The notes under the pieces are model-generated. The model did no database searches. It saw only the letters and a list, made by a program, of their open reading frames with translations, and was not told where the DNA came from. A program made the position numbers and the translations under genes. DNA of 64,000 nucleotides, taken from assembly GCF_002368415.1 (NCBI RefSeq), contig NZ_AP018290.1, forward strand, positions 434,001 to 498,000. The letters run 5' to 3'. The stretch comes from Calothrix sp. NIES-4105. Lineage in GTDB: Bacteria; Cyanobacteriota; Cyanobacteriia; Cyanobacteriales; Nostocaceae. Positions 44,498 to 54,815 of the stretch are shown one piece after another. The stretch's first letter is position 1, and the number at the start of each line of letters is the position of its first letter.

Positions 44498-44812
44498 CTA
44501 TCGTAAAATCAGTCTGGCTGAATCACGTCTTGCATTCCAGACACAGGTAACAACATTACCTCTGTCTCTCCTGCCTCTTGTGTTTCTTCTGTCTCGGACA
44601 TTATTATTCCGAACATTATAAATATAAGTATAATTAACAACTCGTCCATTACGGTAAACAGGTTCACCACCTCGCCTGTTAATTACTGAGTAACCATTGT
44701 TTCTGATTAATGAGTCACAAGTAATCTCACCATTTGCTGCCATTGCTGGAAATTGAGGTATTACGCCTAAGCTTAAGGCAACTGTAGCCAATAAAATCTT
44801 TGCAAGTTTCAT
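44498..44812 (-). CDS. Small secreted Arg-rich protein
   Basis: 104 residues: signal peptide MKLAKILLATVALSLGVIPQFPAMA, then a mature part with two cysteines (ITCDSL and VTCVWN) and a run rich in Arg and Asn (YNVRNNNVRDRRNTRGRRDRGN). The positive charge could help it bind polysaccharide, DNA or the envelope surface. No known family. Confidence 0.65.
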   Translation of the reverse strand: MKLAKILLATVALSLGVIPQFPAMAANGEITCDSLIRNNGYSVINRRGGEPVYRNGRVVNYTYIYNVRNNNVRDRRNTRGRRDRGNVVTCVWNARRDSARLILR

Positions 44813-45151
44813 AGCTTTATAAACCTATTTCATTTCAAACGTTAGATTCAAACTTTAAATCTAATGTTAATTTTAGATGCTACGTTTATACTGTGCATGA
44901 ACCGAAAGTCTGATATAGTAAGCGTGACTATAGTCATGTTATTGTCGTATTCAAACATGCCAAAAGTAATGCCAACAGCAGCGCACGTTTCTGAGTGCCA
45001 TCCGCATTCTAATTTCCTGCGGCGAATACAATTATGATATGCCTCATTGGAATACACGCCTGTCTATAAACCGGGCTTTTTGAGAAACCATTAATATCTC
45101 GTGATTGCTACAAGATGTGAGGGCGCTTTCTAAAAGTACTAAAAGTAAAAT

Positions 45152-46555
45152 TTATAACGTATCGCCAGTAAAAGTAAAACCAGCCCAATCACGAGGGTTA
45201 GGGTATTTTTGCTTCGTTGTTAGCATTGCCTGCTGTAAAGCTTGAGGTTTATTGTGATTGGTAAAGAGATTTTTATAGAATTGTGTCATTAATAATATAG
45301 TTGCCTCATCGTTGATATCCCATAAGCTTCCAATTAGACTCGGTACTCCTGCTGTCATGAACGCGCGCTCGTAACCAATTACACCATCACTTGTAATTTT
45401 TCCTAATGCTGTATTGCAGGAACTTAAAACTACTAATTCTGCGTTTAGCTGCAATTTTGAAATTTCTTCAACTGTTAGCAAACCATTATCGTTACTCGAT
45501 GGCGCCAAGGCAATAACGGATGATTCTTGAATATCAAAAGTATTAGTTGCTAAATGAATTATTTTAGCTTTTGGCATTCGTTCCAAAACGGTAGCTTTAG
45601 TAGCTTGTTTACCTATGAATGCTTTGGTGTTAAAAATAGTTGCAATAGCTTTTACTTGTTGCTCTGCACCTGGTAATGGTACTAATTTTTGAGGTGCTTC
45701 TCCTGGTTTAAATGAAATACTTGCAGTTTCTGGATTCCCGACAATTAATATATCTTGTGTTTTTGCCTGTTTCTGCCGCTTTGAATGCAATAAGTCTAAC
45801 GCTTGAATTGAGGGAGAAATGGAAATTGCGTGCTGTTCAATTAAATATTTACCTTTTGCATCTTGTAATGCTGCGAAGGGAACAAGAAATAATGTACTTT
45901 GAGGAATAAAAATAACTTTTTCACTCTTGTTTTTAGGCAATGAACCTGCTATAGGTTCAATTAACAATGTATGTATTGTTTGTAGTTGCTTGTATTGACT
46001 ATCTTCTGATTTTTTTATCCCTGTAATAATCATGCCTTTTAAATTGTCACGGGTACTAATTGCAGTTCTGCTACTCTTAATTAACTCTGTTAAAGATGTT
46101 TTTTGTTGCCATAAAGGTTTTAAATCAACTTGACTAAATTTAATTTCTCCTGTTGATTTAATTACCCATATGTATAATTCAGATTCTCTAGTTTCTTGTT
46201 TACCGTTGACTGTTGTGCTGTCGTGGAGTACTGAGTATTGTACTATTGTTGCGTTTTGCTGTTTGGCTATTTGCTTGATTTTAGCGATGTTTGGCGAAGG
46301 TGGTTTATTCTCGCTACTAATAGTACCACGATTGTTTGTTACTTCGATTAATGCACGTTCTCGACTACGTTCAGAAATTACAAGCGCTGAATCGTATTTA
46401 AACTGATATATCAAATTTTGTATTAAATTTTGATAAGTTTTAGCGCTTGGTGACTGCTGAAGCGCTTTTGAAGGTAATAAAGCATTACTTCCAATAATTA
46501 AAAATATACTAATAAAGGTGTGGAATATGTTTTTGCATTTTGAGTTTTGAGACAT
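45152..46555 (-). CDS. CHAT-domain protein with the catalytic His replaced by Asn
   Basis: About 467 residues from the ATG at 46555, with a signal-like hydrophobic start (IFHTFISIFLIIGSNALLP), a short remnant of a TPR region (YDSALVISERSRERALIEV) and a full CHAT domain (ALFLVPFAALQD.., LPGAEQQVKAIATIF, LTVEEISKLQLNAELVVLSSCNTALG, GVPSLIGSLWDIND). Active members have HLATHG or HFACHG; here it is HLATNT, so the catalytic His is Asn (338), while the Cys (380) is present. TPR repeats normally precede CHAT in such proteins, and here most are absent. It may be a non-catalytic CHAT protein or a decaying gene. Confidence 0.82.
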   Translation of the reverse strand: MSQNSKCKNIFHTFISIFLIIGSNALLPSKALQQSPSAKTYQNLIQNLIYQFKYDSALVISERSRERALIEVTNNRGTISSENKPPSPNIAKIKQIAKQQNATIVQYSVLHDSTTVNGKQETRESELYIWVIKSTGEIKFSQVDLKPLWQQKTSLTELIKSSRTAISTRDNLKGMIITGIKKSEDSQYKQLQTIHTLLIEPIAGSLPKNKSEKVIFIPQSTLFLVPFAALQDAKGKYLIEQHAISISPSIQALDLLHSKRQKQAKTQDILIVGNPETASISFKPGEAPQKLVPLPGAEQQVKAIATIFNTKAFIGKQATKATVLERMPKAKIIHLATNTFDIQESSVIALAPSSNDNGLLTVEEISKLQLNAELVVLSSCNTALGKITSDGVIGYERAFMTAGVPSLIGSLWDINDEATILLMTQFYKNLFTNHNKPQALQQAMLTTKQKYPNPRDWAGFTFTGDTL

Positions 46556-46664
46556 AAATACCATCGTTTATAGTTTGAGCAAGATTAAACTTCACAAAAG
46601 TTAATGATATAGATGCATAACCTGACTTGCTAAGTGTGCGCGCACAGGTTATGTATTTATGTAA

Positions 46665-46817
46665 TCATGCATTATTTAACTGCTTGCATATCCACATCCG
46701 AACTATAGTATATGATAAAGGCGATTCAACTCTATTTCTAGCTTCTACTGGTTTTGGAGCGTAAAATCCGAGTCCAAGCAGTAAAATCCCTATATATGCA
46801 ACTTTGATTCTATTCAT
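46665..46817 (-). CDS. Very small secreted or membrane peptide
   Basis: 50 residues from the ATG at 46817: MNRIKVAYIGILLLGLGFYAPKPVEA, a possible signal peptide or membrane anchor, then a short charged/hydrophobic end (RNRVESPLSYTIVRMWICKQL). The longer frame upstream (to 46910) may be non-coding. Evidence for expression is only a plausible leader; it may be non-coding. Confidence 0.35.
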   Translation of the reverse strand: MNRIKVAYIGILLLGLGFYAPKPVEARNRVESPLSYTIVRMWICKQLNNA

Positions 46818-46994
46818 AGCTTTGAATTTTCCAGTGGTTAAAGCTTTTTTACCTTTCACTTGTACATATTTCCCAGCATGAAGAACATATGCAAAAAAGA
46901 TACGATACATAAGTGGTCAACACCCCGCACTTAAGTACGGGGCTTCGTGCCTCAATTGAAGTTAGTTGACCTGATTAAGTCATTGCCAGCAATT

Positions 46995-47591
46995 TTATTC
47001 TTGGATAAGGGTGCTTTTACCTGATTCTACATCAATACATATGAATCCAAGATGCTCAACTTCTTCTCTTATACGTTTATTGTAGAATAAGGTAAGATGC
47101 AAAAACTTTTGAATTAAATGTTTTTCATTCTCACAAACATTAAAAAAATTACTTCCATGCTTGATTCGGTTTTGAAGGAGTTGGTTAGAAGCAGTAAGCC
47201 AGATTGCTTTAACTCCTTTTTTGCTAACTAAATTTGTTAAAAACACTGGCCATAACGCAGATCCTTCAATTATAAGGCATTCTGTTGATTTTTCAGAGGC
47301 ATGAGAATGAACAATGGCTTCAACTTGTGGTATCACATTTTGACTATAATGCGACAATACATCTAAAAAAAGAGCGAATACGGATAATTCTCTATAATGT
47401 CTTACTACATGTTCTGGAATTGCCTTTCCATATGCACTAACCCAAGGGCGCCCAGGATGCCGAGCAAGTTTGTCACAAGAACGATAATTGCAACCAAGCT
47501 GTGCTGCTAAAGCTTGGGCAAGGGTTGATTTTCCTGTATGAGAAGCGCCGCCAATTAAAATTACTCGTGTTTCATTGATTAATTTATTCAT
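46995..47591 (-). CDS. P-loop kinase-like ATPase
   Basis: About 198 residues from the ATG at 47591 (MNKLINETRVILIGGASHTGKSTLAQALA). The Walker A motif GGASHTGKST near residue 14 and LGCNYRSCDKLARHPG after it, plus LIIEGSALWPVFL (Walker B position), resemble P-loop kinases such as 2-phosphoglycerate kinase- or uridine-kinase-like enzymes. The substrate cannot be told. It stands alone on the minus strand. A start six codons earlier is also possible. Confidence 0.75.
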   Translation of the reverse strand: MNKLINETRVILIGGASHTGKSTLAQALAAQLGCNYRSCDKLARHPGRPWVSAYGKAIPEHVVRHYRELSVFALFLDVLSHYSQNVIPQVEAIVHSHASEKSTECLIIEGSALWPVFLTNLVSKKGVKAIWLTASNQLLQNRIKHGSNFFNVCENEKHLIQKFLHLTLFYNKRIREEVEHLGFICIDVESGKSTLIQE

Positions 47592-47785
47592 GAACTTGTA
47601 AACATTCAATTTTATTCTTGACTTAATATAAGCTGTTCCACCACCAATGACTAAGACATCTGTTTTTATTTATCTAGAACCCATGTATTGTCAACTTACT
47701 AATTGATTTTGGACTTTTGGTTTTTATAGTGGTATTTGCCCTGGAGCTAGAACGGTAAAATTATTTGAAGTATACCACGTTATAT

Positions 47786-48055
47786 TTACCAATTTACCGT
47801 AGATAAGAAAAATTCTGGTAGAACTATTAAACGACAGTCGAAACCAATAAAAGCAAGACTGACAAGTATTTGTTGCGCTAAACGGTCGATACTTTTTTGC
47901 ATCTGAAGCGCTTCAGTACGGTTAGCAGCCAAATTAACCGCATGACAAGTCATTGGCAGCGCTAGAAATCTGTAGGATTCCATGTTGTTAGCGAAAAAAT
48001 ATACCTTATTTAGGTTAATAGTGCTTGTAATTACATCAATGCGTTTAGGCGCCAA
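47786..48055 (-). pseudogene. N-terminal remnant of a nitrilase-family hydrolase
   Basis: The sequence MESYRFLALPMTCHAVN followed by RTEALQMQKSIDRLAQQI and FIGFDCRLIVLPEFFLS is the N-terminal part of a carbon-nitrogen hydrolase, ending at the LPEFF strand that normally carries the catalytic Glu. The rest, with Lys and Cys, is missing and the frame stops shortly after. No ATG starts it at the 5' end (TTG used). It is a truncated gene. Confidence 0.7.
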
Positions 48056-49276
48056 AGGCGGGTTCTTATGCTACCCACAGCATACATTAAGAAAATATAA
48101 AGGAAGATTTAAGATTTAAGATTATAAAGTTTATATAAATCTTTCCGTAGATAGTTGACTTATATAAATGTTTTGTTGTAAGTATACTGATTATCTGCTT
48201 GTATAATTAGTGAAAAATAATGTTCAATTATTATTACATAATCGTAAAAAATAATTTATTAAAGTATTCTTATTTTTGATGACGGTGCAAAAAAATTAAA
48301 TCATAATGGGCTTAAAGATTTTCAAGCTAAAGAAAAACATAATTAAAAGATGTTTATATAATGGAACGTATCAAAAATGCTCCTTTAGCTTATAAAGTTT
48401 TCATTAAGTCAACTAATTAAATAAACAATTATCATCTCTGGTGCAAACTGTGATTTCTTTTCGTTTTTAAGTTATTTCAGCGTGTGATTTATCACTTCAT
48501 CACTGAATAAAAAGTAAGAAAGGTAGGAAAGGTAAGAAAAGCAAGAAAGGTAGGATCAATTTTAGTTATTGGTATTATTTTTACAATAAAAACGGCGCCT
48601 AACTATATTGTTCGCATAATTACTATAACCAATGGTTTTTCTCACTGCCTATAAAATTAATAGATGAGGGACATAGTGCTAAAGACAAAATAGGCACTGT
48701 GCAGCAACTACATGTTATTTTCTACGTTCAGAAATATTTTTTTGTTATATTTGCTTAGAAAATTCTACGTAAAAATACTAAAACTTTGTTCGGATCATCT
48801 ATTCATTTAGACATAGTTGTGTTTTAATGATTAAAGTAATAGGTCGTCAAATTCTATTGTTCCATCACTGCTGTGAAAGAATAATCTAGAGTTCTTGTTA
48901 AGGCAGCAATGATTTTTAACCTTTGTAAGAAAATCAAGCCTTAAAGCAACTCTTGATATAAGTCTAAAAATTACGTATTTTTAGCTAGCAAGAGTATGAT
49001 GGAACGTTCAGAATGGAAACATTAAAGCATTTCTCGGAAATGCAATTGTAGGTCTACCTACTTTTTTGGCATTTAACTCTCTTGGATACTCTCCTTGTAA
49101 ATGGTAAAAGTGCTTTAGAAAGTATAATATGCAGACATTATGACCCTAAACTCATATGGAATATATTTTCCTTATGCAAAATAGGGTAAAAAAAACGTGT
49201 CAAAGAATAAAAGTTGAACTTAACATTCATTTGTTAAGAGGTTTTATTGTCCATGTAATTAAGGAGATGAACACGA
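48056..49276. other. Long AT-rich intergenic region with a GAAAGGTAG repeat
   Basis: 1.2 kb without a convincing gene. A short direct repeat (AGGTAGGAAAGGTAAGAAA-like units) is present at 48515-48553. The rest is AT-rich and featureless by eye. At the right end, AAGGAG (49262-49267) is the ribosome-binding site of the large surface protein gene. A regulatory RNA cannot be excluded but none could be recognised. Confidence 0.4.
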
Positions 49277-52273
49277 ATGGCAACTTTTAACACAACTTTT
49301 AAGCAGCAAATTGGTACTACTAATGAATGGATTGATGTTCTTATAGAGTACGGGCAAGACTTCACTAACGATGGCTTGAATGATATCAAAGTCACGCTAA
49401 CGTTAGACCCGGCATCAAATTCTGGTACAGAAGATATGATTGGTGTCGCATTCGACATCCAAAACGATGCCGTTCAGGGGTTGCAAATTGTAAATATCCA
49501 GAAGTTGTCACCAAATAATGGATTAAGTACCTATACACCAACTGCTGTTATCGGCGCCAATCAAGTAAGTGACGATCCTAAATTTCTCGACCCTGGTTTT
49601 AATACCACTGGTGGCGGAACACTATTATCCGAAGAACCATATGACATTGGTGTCAAGTTCAGCGACCAGGGTTCAGGAGAAGGTATTGTTCAGTCTGCGA
49701 GCTTTGTTATCAAGTCAAATCAATCTTTGGATGCAGCTACACTTCTAAGTAATACAAACTGGTGGGTACGCTTACAATCTACAGATGGTGGTGAAGGAAG
49801 TGCCAAGACTGGTGGATTTATTGGTAATTTAGATAGCCCCGGTACTCCACAAATTTCTATCAACAAGGTAACGGGTAATGGAACTATTAATGGTGATGGT
49901 TTAACTATCCTTGCGGGCAGTCCTGTCACTTGGACTTACAATGTCACGAATACCGGTACAAATGCGGCTCTCTCAGGCGTAACTGTGCGGGATGACAATG
50001 GCACTAGTGGCACTGGCGATGACTTTACAGCGACATATGTAAGTGGGGACAGCAACGGCGACGGTATGCTGCAAACTGGCGAAACCTGGGTTTATACAGC
50101 TACTGGAACTGCAGGCGCCAATGACTACAGCAATGTTGGTACAGCCACGGGCGTGTACAATAACACTACAGTGACTGCTACTGACTCTAGTTCTTATTTG
50201 AGCGCCAATCCTAGCCTGACAATTAACAAAGTTACCAACGGCAGCGATGGTTTAAACATTCTTGAAGGTTCAGCAATTACTTGGACTTACACCGTAACCA
50301 ACACTGGTAACGTTGGTATTTCTAGCATTAGCTTGACAGATGATAAAGAAGGTGGAATCACTAACCTTGTTAGCGGTGACAGCAATGGTAACAGCATTTT
50401 TGATGCGGGTGAGATTTGGACTTACACTAAAGCTGGAATTGCTCAAGTCGGTGACTACAGCAACATTGGTACAGTTAAAGGTTCTTATACTGACAGTCTG
50501 GGCAATACTAAGAATCTTGAAGCTACCGACCCCAGTTCTTATTTTGGTGCCAAACCTAGTCTAAAGATTGATAAAGTAACAGGCAATGGTACGACTAATA
50601 GTGATGGTTTAAACATTCTTGCAGGTTCAGCAATTACTTGGACTTACACCGTCACTAACACTGGTAACGTTGGTGTTTCTAGCATTAGCTTGACAGACGA
50701 CAAAGAAGGTGGGATTACCAACCTTGTTAGTGGTGACACCAACAATAACAGCACTCTCGATATTAATGAGATTTGGACTTACACTAAAGCTGGAATTGCT
50801 CAAGTCGGTGACTACAGCAACATTGGTACAGTTAAAGGTTCTTATACTGACAGTCTGGGCAATACTAAGAATCTTGAAGCCACCGACCCCAGTTCTTATT
50901 TTGGCGCCAATCCTAGTCTGACTCTTAATAAAGTTACCAATGGCAGCGATGGTTCAACCATCATTGCAGGTTCAGCCATCACTTGGACTTATACCGTCAC
51001 CAACACTGGTAACGTTGGTATTTCTAGCATTAACTTGACAGACGACAAAGAAGGTGCAGTTACTAACTTCGTTGGCGGTGACAGCAGTAGTAACGGCATT
51101 TTTGATGCGGGTGAGGCTTGGACTTATACTAAAGCTGGAATTGCCCAAGTCGGTAACTACAGCAATATTGGTACAGTTAAGGCTTCCTATATTGATGGTC
51201 TAGGCAATACTAAGAGCCTTACAGCTACCGACCCCAGTTCTTACTTCGGCGCCGATCCCAAACTAAAAATTGACAAAGTAACAGTCTACGGCAATAACAA
51301 AGGTGACGGACTGAATGTTGTCGCAGGCAGTTCCATCGGTTGGGAATATACAGTCACTAACGCGGGTAACGTCGGTATTTCCAATGTCACGGTTCGCGAT
51401 GATAGTGGTACAAGCAGTAATACAGGTGATGACTTCACCGCCACCTATAAAAATGGTGATGCCAATAGCAACAGTATCTTAGATATTGGTGAAACTTGGA
51501 CTTACAGTGCCAGTGGAAAGGCTATCCAAGGAAGTTACACCAATATTGGTACAGCTAATGGTAGCTTCAATGGAACTTCTGTTAGCGCAAAAGACAGCAG
51601 TAACTACACAGGCTTCTCCGGACCAGGCGTCAGAACACCTGGTTTCTGGTCAAACTGGACTCAGATATGGGATGGTGATACAAGTAACGACTCTACGTTT
51701 GCTGGTAGAGAATTCTTCCCAGGTCGCGATATTCTTTATAACGTGACAGACCCAGTAAGCGGAAGTTCAAGCGTTAAAGGTATTCTGATCGGCGACTACA
51801 ACAAGAACGGCATTACAGACGCTGGTGAAAATACTATTTTCTACAGTCTTCAAGAGGCTAGAAGCGTTGTCAATGCATCCCAAAAAACCCAGCAAGATGT
51901 TCGCTATACTCTCGACCGTTCTCTAGTTGCTTCATGGCTGAATTTTATCGCTGGAAACCCAGCCGACACAGTTAATATTGACAATGGTGTTAAATGGCTT
52001 CAAGTATTAACACCAGATGAGAATGGCGATAAAAAGGGTGATGGATATGTAAAAGGTTTGGGCAGTTCTACCTTGGATGCACGCAGTCCAGAAATTGTTG
52101 CTAGCTCAAGCTTCTGGAACTCAGGTATTCTTAGTATTAATAATACTTTGCCCAGTGCATACATAGGTAATACCAGCGTTTCCACACCTATCCCATCTGG
52201 CAGTTCTATTAACGGTCTTTTGGATCAATACAATAATACAGGTCGTGGTATTGCAGCGGCGCCAGCAGTATAA
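49277..52273 (+). CDS. Large repetitive surface-type protein (DUF11/DUF7507-like repeats)
   Basis: 998 residues. Residues 1-~190 form an N-terminal domain without a signal peptide (MATFNTTFKQQIGTTNEWIDVLIEYGQDFTND). Then come five ~115-residue repeats (from about residues 190, 312, 428, 547, 661), each like WTYTVTNTGNVGISSISLTDDKEGGITNLVSGDSNGN and ending in an Ala-Thr-(D/S)-S-SY strand. They resemble DUF11/DUF7507 extracellular repeats. Repeats 2 and 3 are almost identical in DNA. The C-terminal domain (from ~775: GPGVRTPGFWSNWTQIW, then YNKNGITDAGENTIFYSLQEAR) is a different module. No C-terminal anchor is obvious. A secreted or surface role is likely; the export route is unclear. Confidence 0.82.
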   Translation: MATFNTTFKQQIGTTNEWIDVLIEYGQDFTNDGLNDIKVTLTLDPASNSGTEDMIGVAFDIQNDAVQGLQIVNIQKLSPNNGLSTYTPTAVIGANQVSDDPKFLDPGFNTTGGGTLLSEEPYDIGVKFSDQGSGEGIVQSASFVIKSNQSLDAATLLSNTNWWVRLQSTDGGEGSAKTGGFIGNLDSPGTPQISINKVTGNGTINGDGLTILAGSPVTWTYNVTNTGTNAALSGVTVRDDNGTSGTGDDFTATYVSGDSNGDGMLQTGETWVYTATGTAGANDYSNVGTATGVYNNTTVTATDSSSYLSANPSLTINKVTNGSDGLNILEGSAITWTYTVTNTGNVGISSISLTDDKEGGITNLVSGDSNGNSIFDAGEIWTYTKAGIAQVGDYSNIGTVKGSYTDSLGNTKNLEATDPSSYFGAKPSLKIDKVTGNGTTNSDGLNILAGSAITWTYTVTNTGNVGVSSISLTDDKEGGITNLVSGDTNNNSTLDINEIWTYTKAGIAQVGDYSNIGTVKGSYTDSLGNTKNLEATDPSSYFGANPSLTLNKVTNGSDGSTIIAGSAITWTYTVTNTGNVGISSINLTDDKEGAVTNFVGGDSSSNGIFDAGEAWTYTKAGIAQVGNYSNIGTVKASYIDGLGNTKSLTATDPSSYFGADPKLKIDKVTVYGNNKGDGLNVVAGSSIGWEYTVTNAGNVGISNVTVRDDSGTSSNTGDDFTATYKNGDANSNSILDIGETWTYSASGKAIQGSYTNIGTANGSFNGTSVSAKDSSNYTGFSGPGVRTPGFWSNWTQIWDGDTSNDSTFAGREFFPGRDILYNVTDPVSGSSSVKGILIGDYNKNGITDAGENTIFYSLQEARSVVNASQKTQQDVRYTLDRSLVASWLNFIAGNPADTVNIDNGVKWLQVLTPDENGDKKGDGYVKGLGSSTLDARSPEIVASSSFWNSGILSINNTLPSAYIGNTSVSTPIPSGSSINGLLDQYNNTGRGIAAAPAV

Positions 52274-52669
52274 TAAAACATTCTAAGAGAGTGTTTACAA
52301 GCAGATATCACAGCAGATTCCAAATTTAAGGAATTGCGTGTATTAATCACATAACAATTGTAGAGACGTTACATCTAACGTCTCTACATGTGCTGATTTG
52401 GGTCAAGTTTTGGGTAATCTTGCCTTACAGCCTAAAGCTTTGCTCAAAAAAGCAAATAGAAGAGGAACACCGCATTATATAAGTTAGGTAGGGTGCGTCA
52501 AAGCTATTACAGTCTTCAATCAAACGAAAAATTTATCTGCTTTGACGCACCACCGATAACTAATTTTTTGTTGGCGCCTCCAAATGCTTAAGTAAGCAAC
52601 ATTCCACCCTACCGCACCTAACGATTATCGCCAACTAGCCAAAATTTATGACATAGACCACTTGATTAT
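52274..52669. repeat. Intergenic region with three dispersed palindromes
   Basis: A TAGAGACGTT/AACGTCTCTA hairpin at 52361-52386; a GGTGCGTCAAAGC..GCTTTGACGCACC element at 52492-52552 (third copy of the 35414 family); and a half ACTAGT-family arm (CCAAAATTTATGACATAGAC) at 52638-52659. No gene was seen. The large surface protein's terminator was not recognised. Confidence 0.7.
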
Positions 52670-53620
52670 TTAATAACCTATCTGTTTATCTACTACATTA
52701 CGTAAGGGCTGACCAGTAGTATACCGATTTAAATTATCAAGAAACAGTGATACTATTCGGTCATAAAGCTGTGGTGTAAGAGCAGAATTATGCGGTGTGA
52801 CAAATACATTCGGTAATGTCCATAAAGGACTTTCAGGTGGCAAAGGTTCTGTAACAAATGTGTCTAAACCAGCACCAGCAATCCAGCCTTCACGTAGTGC
52901 GGTAAGTAATGCTTCTTCGTCTATGATGGCGCCACGCGCAATATTAATCAAGTAGGCAGTTGGACGCATTGACCGCAGTACCGAAGCGTTAATTAAATTT
53001 TTGGTTTCGGGAGTTAGCGGTGTGGCAATCACTAAATAGTCAACTTCAGGGAGAAGAGATTGCCATGAGTCGGCACCTACTATTTTATCAAAATTGGGTA
53101 ACGGTTCAGGATTGCAACGACTGCCCCAAACATTTAGACCAAAAGCTTTCGCACGCAGAGCAATTTCTTTACCAATAGTTCCCGTGCCAAGAATTAATAC
53201 AGTTTTGTTGTATAACTCTTCTAAAGTAAACCATTTGTACCAGTAGTGTTCTGCTTGGAGACTTTGCAACTTCTGGACATTTTTGGCATGGTAAAGCATG
53301 AAGTTCAACACAAATTCAGCAATGGGTATAGCGTGAACTCCTGAACTGTTGGTAAGAGTGATATCTCGTTCTAAAAATGCTGGTGTAAGAATATGATTTA
53401 CACCTGCACTTGGTGTATGTTGCCAGCGAATTTTTGGCACCGCTGCTAATACTTTATGAAGCGTCGTCTTTTTTAATTTAAATCCGTTGAAATAAACTTC
53501 AGCATCACTGATATCACCGTCAAATTCACCATCAGGATTTACACGAATATATGTAATATCTTGCGGTAGAAGTGGTTCAACTCTATCGGCTAGCTCTGTT
53601 GGCAAAATTACTTTTAACAC
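52670..53620 (-). CDS. D-2-hydroxyacid dehydrogenase
   Basis: 316 residues of the D-isomer-specific 2-hydroxyacid dehydrogenase family. The nucleotide-binding Rossmann motif GTGTIG (145-150) is followed by the catalytic triad positions NIARG (Arg229), VTEP (Glu258) and PHNS (His277). The N-terminal catalytic half contains SAGVNHI and NSSGVHAIPIAEFVLNFML. These enzymes reduce 2-oxoacids such as hydroxypyruvate, glyoxylate or pyruvate with NAD(P)H. The substrate cannot be told from the sequence. No neighbour fixes the pathway. Confidence 0.92.
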   Translation of the reverse strand: MLKVILPTELADRVEPLLPQDITYIRVNPDGEFDGDISDAEVYFNGFKLKKTTLHKVLAAVPKIRWQHTPSAGVNHILTPAFLERDITLTNSSGVHAIPIAEFVLNFMLYHAKNVQKLQSLQAEHYWYKWFTLEELYNKTVLILGTGTIGKEIALRAKAFGLNVWGSRCNPEPLPNFDKIVGADSWQSLLPEVDYLVIATPLTPETKNLINASVLRSMRPTAYLINIARGAIIDEEALLTALREGWIAGAGLDTFVTEPLPPESPLWTLPNVFVTPHNSALTPQLYDRIVSLFLDNLNRYTTGQPLRNVVDKQIGY

Positions 53621-53936
53621 AGTTTATACCTCAATATTATATTAAAAAATCTCAACCCAAGGACGTAATTCTATTTCCCATGTCCAAGCATTACGAGGTT
53701 GGTGCCATCAATAACAAAATGCACTACATGGATATTCTTTGGTGCCTTAAAACGCTTAATCCATGACCCCGTAAATAAGACGAACGATAATACTCTATAC
53801 TACGGCAAATTGATTGATCATTAGTAGTTTTTTTATCATACTCTATTAATATGAGCATAATCAAGTAGAAAATTGTTAAGCATCTCTATCAAAAGATATA
53901 TTCTAGAGAAGCATTGCAATTTTATGACCAGGAATT
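53621..53936. other. Divergent intergenic region, no feature recognised
   Basis: Promoters of the divergent dehydrogenase and hydrolase genes must lie here. Open frames in it have no coding character. Nothing distinct was seen apart from AT-rich sequence. Confidence 0.4.
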
Positions 53937-54749
53937 ATGCCGAAAATTCATGTTAATGAGATAGATTTGTTCTATAACATTCAGGGAAAGGGTACACCTT
54001 TATTATTAATTGCCGGGTTTGATTGCGATAGTTCTTACTGGTCGCTAGTTGTACCAGCACTAGTAGATAATTATCAAGTGATTCGCTTGGATAATCGAGG
54101 GGTAGGTAAAAGTTCGGCGCCTAATACCCCATATAGTATTAAACAGATGGCTGATGATACTACAGCATTATTGGATTATCTGGGAATTACCGAAGTACAT
54201 GTAGCGGGTCATTCGATGGGTGGACAAATTGCCCAAGAATTAGCTATATCCAACCCTGGAAAAGTTAAAAGTTTAATATTGCTTTCATCTTGGGCAAAAG
54301 GTAATGCTAAGTTCGATTCAATAATTGAGATGTTTGGTAACTTATCGAATCATCTCGAAGCAAAAATTTATCAAAAAACTTTACTACCTTGGATGTATAC
54401 TGAAAATTTTTACTCAAATGGAAGTATTAAAGACATTATTAGTATTATTGAATATTACCCATTGCCAGCACCTCATACACTTTATCATCAAAGCCGAGCT
54501 ATTTTAGATAATGACACTAGTGACCGTCTCACCAACATTCTGTGTCCAACATTAGTTGTAGTTGGTAAGGAAGATATTCTTACTCCTGTAGCATTTTCTC
54601 AAGAACTTGCTGATGGTATCGATGATGCTAAACTTGTTGTTATCGAACGCTCAGGTCATAGTTGTTTGGTTGAGTCACCCGATGTAGTCGCGGAAGTAAT
54701 GCTTAAATTCCTAGCTTCATATTTATTAGATATTAATGTTTTGGGCTAG
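53937..54749 (+). CDS. Alpha/beta-hydrolase
   Basis: 270 residues with the classic alpha/beta-hydrolase fold: LLLIAGFDCDSSYW (oxyanion region), RLDNRGVGKSS, nucleophile elbow GHSMGGQ (Ser93), acid in VVGKEDILTP (Asp in GKED) and base in ERSGHSCLVESP (His). It belongs to the broad ester/lactone/haloperoxidase-like set. The substrate is unknown. The ATG starts the family's usual N-terminal strand. Confidence 0.9.
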   Translation: MPKIHVNEIDLFYNIQGKGTPLLLIAGFDCDSSYWSLVVPALVDNYQVIRLDNRGVGKSSAPNTPYSIKQMADDTTALLDYLGITEVHVAGHSMGGQIAQELAISNPGKVKSLILLSSWAKGNAKFDSIIEMFGNLSNHLEAKIYQKTLLPWMYTENFYSNGSIKDIISIIEYYPLPAPHTLYHQSRAILDNDTSDRLTNILCPTLVVVGKEDILTPVAFSQELADGIDDAKLVVIERSGHSCLVESPDVVAEVMLKFLASYLLDINVLG

Positions 54750-54815
54750 TTTTTTTACTAAACATAAATCTATTATCTTACGAATTGATGAAGGATTACA
54801 CGGATTAATGCCATC

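Noticed and set aside
44848-45057. 69-residue open frame between the secreted Arg-rich gene and the CHAT gene
   Set aside because: No ribosome-binding site and composition like translated non-coding DNA.
48515-48553. GAAAGGTAG direct repeats considered as a CRISPR array
   Set aside because: Units are short and adjacent, with no spacers of regular length; it is a simple repeat.
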